Shown here: positions 59,210 through 64,000 of the stretch, one piece after another
Layout of the letters: each line of letters starts with the position of its first letter
How positions within the stretch are numbered: position 1 is the first letter of the stretch
Assembly: GCA_036419695.1 (NCBI GenBank)
Contig: CP143946.1
Span: 5,016,001 to 5,080,000 of the forward strand
DNA length: 64,000 nt
Origin: [Clostridium] symbiosum
Lineage (GTDB): Bacteria; Bacillota; Clostridia; Lachnospirales; Lachnospiraceae
Direction: 5' to 3'
Translations under genes and position numbers: made by a program
The notes under the pieces: model-generated
Told to the model about the DNA's origin: nothing
Databases searched by the model: none
The model's input: the letters and a program-made list of their open reading frames with translations, nothing else

Positions 59210-60049
59210 ATGAATCATAATATTATAATAGATGCAAACCAAAAAGCCAATTTCTCCCTGCCCTGTGATTTTCCCTCAGGGTGTATGAGACAAACCTGCA
59301 GGAAAAACCTTGTGGATATAACGGATGGCACTGGCACGATGAATTCCAGCTTTGTGTTGTGCAGGAGGGAATCATCTGTATGACCGTGCAGGAAAAGGAA
59401 TACCTGCTGAGAGAGGGAGAAGGAATTTTTATCAATGCTGGGCTTCTGCATATGACCCGTCCGGCGCAGGGGCATAAAGCAAGGTATCTTTGCATTAATA
59501 TCCATCCGGTTATGTTTTCTTTTTTCCGTGGCAGCCTGATGGAACAAAAGTATTTTCTGCCGTATATACAAAGCGGGAGCTTTTTCGCCGTTTCACTGTG
59601 CCCGGATGTGGAATGGCAGTGTGAAATTTTAAAATGCCAGCATATCATCTCCGGCCTGATTGAGAAAAAGGAGCGGGGTTATGAGCTGGAGGTTTATATC
59701 CGGCTGATGTTCCTGTGGAAAGAGCTGGTGTTAAATACGGACCTATCAGGCCGAATGGAATTTTCCGTCTTCCGCCACGAAGAAATCAAAAAAATAATGT
59801 CTTATATCCAACAGCACTATGCGGAGCATATTTCTCTACAGGACATAGCGTCATCACTGCACATCAGCAAAAGCGGATGCTGCCGGTTATTAACCGCCAC
59901 CCAAGGACCGCAGCGCACTGGCAGGTCCTGCCAGTGCGCGCCACTGCGGGCAATCCAGACCATGGCACCTGACATCGTACGGTTATCCTTGGGTGGACGG
60001 TCAGGCCGGTTCGGTTTTTCAGGAGGAACTACTTTTATTTTTCAAACAA
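59210..60049 (+). pseudogene. AraC-family regulator, frameshifted and interrupted
   Basis: Start ATG 59210 with GGAG upstream gives MNHNIIIDANQKANFSLPCD, then a frameshift at about 59277-59282 (one G missing in a G-run) shifts to VYETNLQEKPCGYNGWHWHD, the start of an AraC cupin domain (WHWHDEFQLCVVQEG). The cupin and linker read to about 59870 and the first helix-turn-helix begins (ISLQDIASSLHISKSGCCRL), but at about 59890 a 109-bp MITE-like insertion replaces it. After it only a GFSGGTTF-like scrap of the second helix-turn-helix remains before the end of the opposite gene at 60053. DNA binding must be lost. Confidence 0.8.
59893..60001. mobile_element. MITE-like palindromic insertion in the AraC pseudogene
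   Basis: Imperfect terminal inverted repeats: ACCGCCACCCAAGGACCG at 59893-59910 against the complement of 59980-60001. Inside, a perfect 13-bp hairpin (59913-59925 with 59927-59939, one-base loop; CGCACTGGCAGG). No coding capacity and no clear target duplication. Confidence 0.55.
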
Positions 60050-60052
60050 ACT

Positions 60053-61024
60053 TTAGTACTCCACCTTCCACATATATCTTCTGTAATCCATGGAATGATC
60101 CCTTACCTCGGCCATCTGTGCCACATAATACCGCTCCACCGGGATCATCACAACCGGGTTGAAGAACTCGGCGATCTCCGGGTTAATCCTTCCCGCATTC
60201 AGTTCCTTAAAATCAATCACAATATAGTTTTCCGCATACTGTTTTAAAAATGTCAGGCACCTCTCGTCAAGGGCGCGGGTACGGCCCTCGCTCATCAGAA
60301 GCACCATCGGAAGTTTTTTGTCCGTCGTCTCGAACGGGCCGTGGAAATACTCTCCCGTGTGCAGGCATACGCCGTGCTTCCACTGCATTTCCATGAAGTG
60401 ACAGCAGCACATGGAGTAGGCCACCCCATAGTTCGGTCCCGACGCCAGGACGTAGAATACCGGCTCATCCTTGTATTTACCAGCCCATTCCTTAGCCGCT
60501 GGCAGGCACTTCTCCTTACCCTCGGCGACGATTTCATCAATATACCGGTATGCCTCCATCGCCATATCATACTTTTCATAACCTTCAAACTGGTTCAGAA
60601 TTTCAAAACCGATTCTGAGTGCATTGGCCTGGTTGGAGTCGCTGTACACCTGGTCATCGCCGTTTGAATATGTCACGACATACTGTCCCACCTTCGCCAT
60701 TCCCGTTTCCATGGAACCCGTCATCGCAATTGTCACGGCTCCTGCCGCGTTAGCGGTCTTCACGGCCTCCACGGTCTCCGGCGTCGCCTTCAGGGAGCAT
60801 ACGACGGCGATGCAGCGGCTGTCCAGCTCCTTCGGCGTCGCGTGTACGAACTCATTGCTGGTGTAGGTGGTTGATCCGAATGTCTTTGCCTCGCTCTGAA
60901 GCAGGTAAAGTCCCGGGAATATCGCCGCCTTAGAACCTCCGCAGGCCACAAAATAAACATGTTTCAGGCCGCCGGCCGCATCCATTTTTACCTTAATCTC
61001 ACTGATAATTTCTTTAACGCTCAT
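60053..61024 (-). CDS. SIS-domain sugar isomerase/deglycase (FrlB/GlmS-like)
   Basis: 323 residues with two SIS domains: HVYFVACGGSKAAIFPGLYL (about 22-41) with ATPETVEAVKTAN (about 80-92) in the first, FYVLASGPNYGVAYS (about 190-204) and HTGEYFHGPFET (about 222-233, with the FrlB/GlmS-type Glu and His) in the second. The family splits fructosamine 6-phosphates to glucose 6-phosphate and an amine, or isomerises aminosugar phosphates. AGGAGGG precedes the start. Thirteen bases after hyuB, so it belongs to the hyuA-hyuB operon. Substrate unknown. Confidence 0.85.
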   Translation of the reverse strand: MSVKEIISEIKVKMDAAGGLKHVYFVACGGSKAAIFPGLYLLQSEAKTFGSTTYTSNEFVHATPKELDSRCIAVVCSLKATPETVEAVKTANAAGAVTIAMTGSMETGMAKVGQYVVTYSNGDDQVYSDSNQANALRIGFEILNQFEGYEKYDMAMEAYRYIDEIVAEGKEKCLPAAKEWAGKYKDEPVFYVLASGPNYGVAYSMCCCHFMEMQWKHGVCLHTGEYFHGPFETTDKKLPMVLLMSEGRTRALDERCLTFLKQYAENYIVIDFKELNAGRINPEIAEFFNPVVMIPVERYYVAQMAEVRDHSMDYRRYMWKVEY

Positions 61025-61037
61025 TGTATCCCTCCTG

Positions 61038-62750
61038 TCAGGCCAGCCTGTAGCTGCCGCCGTCCTTTCTGATTTTTACTCCGTAAAGCTCCTCCGCCTT
61101 ATCGATTGAAACCTTATGTTCAATTACATCACTCAGCACCGACTCCGGTTTCCTCTTTTTCGGATCCCCGTAGCCGCCTGCTCCCGGCGTGTGTACCGTG
61201 ACAATATCACCTTTATGCAGCGGTACATCGGTGCATTTGGAAATCAGCTTTTCCACCGTGCCGTCGGTGCGGGTGATGAAATATTCACCGCCTGCCCCCT
61301 CCATGCCGCCGTAGAGCCCCCAGGGTTTATAAATCTGTCTGTCTCCCAATCCGGTATAATTGATGTTGTCGTACATCGCCTCGAAAATACGCTCGATTCC
61401 GAGTCCGCCCCTGTATTCTCCGGCTCCTCCGCTGTTCTCAAGCAGCCCGTACTTGTGGACAATCAGAAGCGGAAATTCCATCTCCAGGGCCTCGATTGGA
61501 AGATTGGAGGTATTGGTCATATGTACCTGGACGCCGCTCAGGCCGTCATTTGATTTCTGCGCCCCGGATCCTCCGGCAATGGTTTCCAGGTATACGTAGA
61601 AATGCTCCGGATCCTCCGGGTCGGTTCCGCTGAAGATCGCGGAGGTACAGGAAGAGTTGCAGCCTGCCAGCGCGCGCTCCGGCACGGCCGGTCCAAGCGC
61701 TCCAAAGATAACGTCCGCGACACGCATACACGTATCGATACGCGCTCCCACGGGCGCCGGGTTTGTCGCATTGATGATGGTTCCCGGCTCCGCCTCCACG
61801 CTGAATGCCCTGTATATTCCGGCATTGGACGGAATTCCCGGATCTATCAGCGCTTTTAACGAATAGAATACCGTGGCAAGAAGCCCGTTCTTTGTCACAT
61901 TGTTCGGTCCGTTCACCTGGGGATCGGTTCCCGCAAAGTCCAGATGCATATCGTCCCCTTTGATGGTGACCCTGACCTGAATCCGGATTGGCTCGGGATG
62001 GCCCACACCCGCATCGTCCATGTAATCGGTAAATTCATACTCCCCATCCGGCAGATTCCGGATACCGGCCCGCAGTCTTCTCTCTGCATAGTTCTGAAGC
62101 TCGTGCATACTGTCCACCAGCAGGTCGTCATAGCGGTCGAATGCCTCAGTCAGACGCTTTGCCCCTACACGGTTCGAAGCAATCTGGGCCTGGAGATCCC
62201 CGTAGCGTTCCCCGGGGATACGGCTGTTGGCCATGAGGAAACTGATGATATCGTCGTTGACCTCATCATTCCGGCACACTCTGACAAGCGGAATTTTAAG
62301 TCCTTCCTGGAAAATGCTCACCGCATCGCCCGAGGTGGAACCGGCCACCTTGCCGCCCACGTCGCTGTGGTGGGCCAGGTTGGCTACCCAGCCAATCAGC
62401 TTTTCCCCGACAAACACCGGCTGCGTCACCGTGATGTCCGGCAGGTGGGTCCCGCCGCCGTTATACGGGTCGTTTCCCATAAACATATCTCCGGGCCTTA
62501 TGTCCTCCGGGGCATGTTTTTTGTAAACTTCCTTGATAATTCCCAGCAGGGAGCCGAGGTGCATGGCGACGTGCTCGGCCTGCGCCACCATATTTCCCTC
62601 CGGATCAAACACCGCTGTGGAAATGTCACGCCGTTCCTTGATGTTGGTGGAATAGGCGCTCTTGATTAGCGCCACTCCCATTTCTTCCGCGATGGATAAG
62701 AGAAGGTTTCCCACGATTTCCACCGTTACTGCATCAACCTGGTTTTTCAT
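61038..62750 (-). CDS. hyuB: hydantoinase/oxoprolinase subunit B
   Basis: 570 residues, the normal HyuB length. Family marks: DAVTVEIVGNLLLSIAEEMG (start), RDISTAVFDPEGNMVAQAEH (about 38-57), DPYNGGGTHLPDITV (about 94-108), NLAHHSDVGGKVAGS (about 124-138) and the C-terminal GAGGYGDPKKR. With HyuA it opens hydantoins, 5-oxoproline or N-methyl derivatives with ATP. GGGAGGTG before the start, which overlaps the hyuA stop by one base (TAATG), giving coupled 1:1 production. Confidence 0.93.
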   Translation of the reverse strand: MKNQVDAVTVEIVGNLLLSIAEEMGVALIKSAYSTNIKERRDISTAVFDPEGNMVAQAEHVAMHLGSLLGIIKEVYKKHAPEDIRPGDMFMGNDPYNGGGTHLPDITVTQPVFVGEKLIGWVANLAHHSDVGGKVAGSTSGDAVSIFQEGLKIPLVRVCRNDEVNDDIISFLMANSRIPGERYGDLQAQIASNRVGAKRLTEAFDRYDDLLVDSMHELQNYAERRLRAGIRNLPDGEYEFTDYMDDAGVGHPEPIRIQVRVTIKGDDMHLDFAGTDPQVNGPNNVTKNGLLATVFYSLKALIDPGIPSNAGIYRAFSVEAEPGTIINATNPAPVGARIDTCMRVADVIFGALGPAVPERALAGCNSSCTSAIFSGTDPEDPEHFYVYLETIAGGSGAQKSNDGLSGVQVHMTNTSNLPIEALEMEFPLLIVHKYGLLENSGGAGEYRGGLGIERIFEAMYDNINYTGLGDRQIYKPWGLYGGMEGAGGEYFITRTDGTVEKLISKCTDVPLHKGDIVTVHTPGAGGYGDPKKRKPESVLSDVIEHKVSIDKAEELYGVKIRKDGGSYRLA

Positions 62751-64000
62751 TATTTTGCACCTCCCTCGTAAGTCACGATGATATTCTGGTATCCGTCCGT
62801 GTACGCCTTCCAGTCAGGCGGGATGACGGAGGTGGAGTCCATCTGTTCAATGATTGCCGGTCCCATAACCGTGCAGCCCGGTTTGAAGTCGTCCCTGTTG
62901 TAAATATTGGTCGTTATATAATCTTTCTCCCGATCGAACAGGACGTCGCGGGTGGTAAACGGCTTCGGCGGCTCCGCGTTCGGATCCACCGGCATTTCCA
63001 CCAGATCCGGTTTGATGATGTCTCCGATGGCGCTGACGCGGTAGTTGACCATCTGAAGCTTCATGTTTCTGTTGAAATAGCCGTAGGAACGGTTGTGTTC
63101 CTGGTGGAAATTCTCGATCATCTCCTCCATCACCTCTTTTGTGAAACGGCCTTCCACCTCGATGCCAATCTCATAATTCTGTCTCTCGTACCGGCACTCG
63201 ATCAGGTAGGTAAAACTCCTGTCTTTCTCCGCAACACCCTCTTTGTCGAGAAGCTCATTGCCCTCTTCGGTCAGCGTATCAAAAATCTTCTGTACTTTGC
63301 CCAGGTTCTCCTCCTCCGCAATCATGACGTTGGAGCGGCTGATGTCAAACTTCGTATCGGCCATCAGAAGTCCCAGGGAGCAGAGCGTTCCCGGAGACGG
63401 CGGAAGCAGCACGGAGGTAATTCCCATATCTCTCGCTACCTCGCACGCATGGAGCGGGCCTGCGCCGCCGAAGGCCATCAGTGTGAATTCCCGGGCGTCA
63501 TATCCACGCTCCACGGACACAACACGGATGGCGCGCGTCATGTTGGAGTTCACAACCGAGATAATTCCCGCTGCCGCCTGCTTCAAATCCAGTGTGGACT
63601 TGTCGCAGATATTCTCTTTGACGGCTTTTTCAGCCAATTCCAGATCCACGTCCATCCGGCCGCCCAGAATCTTTTTCTGGTTCAGTTTGCCAAGTACGAT
63701 GTTGGCATCCGTGACACATGCTTCGGTGCCGCCGCGCATATAGCAGGCTGGTCCCGGCGTCGCTCCAGCGCTGTCGGGTCCCACCTTTAAGGCTCCTCCT
63801 GCGTCAATCCGGGCGATGGAACCGCCGCCCGCGCCTACCGTTACAATATCTATCATTGGAATTCTGGCCGGATACCCCTCCACGAGCCTCTCGTTGGACA
63901 GGGATGCCTTTCCGTTCTCAATCAGGCTGACGTCGATGCTGGTGCCTCCCATATCAAAGGTGATTATCTTATCGATTCCGCACTGCTTTCCGATATAGAC
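62750..64000 (-). CDS. hyuA: hydantoinase/oxoprolinase subunit A, 5-prime end outside the window
   Basis: The last 416-417 codons of the gene; the frame stays open past 64000 (IGKQCGIDKIITFDMGGTSI reads across 63930-63999), so the start and about 270 residues lie outside. Visible: the acetate/hexokinase-like ATP loop FDMGGTSID, VTVGAGGGSIARID, GPACYMRGG and MAFGGAGPLHACEVAR. Subunit A binds ATP and partners HyuB. The true protein is about 680-700 residues by family. The internal Met at 63952 is not the start. Confidence 0.93.
   Translation of the reverse strand, partial: VYIGKQCGIDKIITFDMGGTSIDVSLIENGKASLSNERLVEGYPARIPMIDIVTVGAGGGSIARIDAGGALKVGPDSAGATPGPACYMRGGTEACVTDANIVLGKLNQKKILGGRMDVDLELAEKAVKENICDKSTLDLKQAAAGIISVVNSNMTRAIRVVSVERGYDAREFTLMAFGGAGPLHACEVARDMGITSVLLPPSPGTLCSLGLLMADTKFDISRSNVMIAEEENLGKVQKIFDTLTEEGNELLDKEGVAEKDRSFTYLIECRYERQNYEIGIEVEGRFTKEVMEEMIENFHQEHNRSYGYFNRNMKLQMVNYRVSAIGDIIKPDLVEMPVDPNAEPPKPFTTRDVLFDREKDYITTNIYNRDDFKPGCTVMGPAIIEQMDSTSVIPPDWKAYTDGYQNIIVTYEGGAK

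Noticed and set aside
62750..63952. Taking Met at 63952 as the start of HyuA
   Set aside because: The frame continues with family-specific sequence to the window edge, so the gene is merely cut off.

Overview
The window looks like the chromosome of a gut Clostridia species of the family Lachnospiraceae (Clostridium cluster XIVa; Enterocloster/Hungatella-like is my best guess, but the species cannot be fixed from the sequence alone). The reasons are strong AGGAGG-type ribosome sites, moderate GC, lipoprotein solute-binding proteins, YesM/YesN-type two-component systems and many small catabolic operons each with its own regulator. There is no rRNA, no tRNA I can recognise, no CRISPR array, no phage and no intact insertion sequence. 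The content is almost wholly carbohydrate, acid-sugar and amino-acid-derivative uptake and catabolism.

Layout. 1-6450: a LacI-controlled divergent locus, with lacI-pfkB-DUF1537 kinase-cupin leftward and pfkB-class II aldolase rightward. 6475-15400: an unusual regulator, then two convergent transporter/peptidase pairs (M20 plus YfcC; AbgT plus M20D) and an enoate-reductase-like flavoenzyme. 15786-22759: hybrid histidine kinase, orphan solute-binding lipoprotein, two tandem paralogous GntR regulators with an unusual C-terminal domain, and an AEC transporter. 23014-24202: PadR regulator plus methyltransferase behind twin palindromic operators. 24416-31422: a LacI-controlled ribose-type ABC operon with an oxidoreductase and a TIM-barrel isomerase. 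32067-33284: GltS. 33665-41899: a seven-gene acid-sugar operon (DUF1537 kinase, Fe-ADH, DapA-type lyase, PdxA-type dehydrogenase, TAXI-TRAP transporter, YhcH), divergent from a PrpR-like regulator and a cysteine-rich CCG-domain protein.

44852-45753 is the most striking stretch. It holds no gene but forms a roughly 900-bp nested palindrome: two diverged inverted arms, each folding into a hairpin of about 205 nt, around an AT-rich core. I cannot assign it to a known element.

46011-64000: a DUF1266/DUF2185 protein with methionine aminopeptidase, a shortened KdpD/KdpE-like pair, a ferric-type ABC transporter behind YesM/YesN, a secreted protein, a GntR/UTRA regulator, an AraC-family pseudogene broken by a frameshift and a MITE-like insertion, and a SIS-domain sugar isomerase/deglycase downstream of hyuA-hyuB (hyuA runs off the window).

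The genes are best read as independent uptake-and-breakdown modules. Three short intergenic features recur: a 27-nt hairpin repeat (three copies), an inverted-repeat-bounded structured spacer inside the ABC operon, and palindromic operators beside several regulators.
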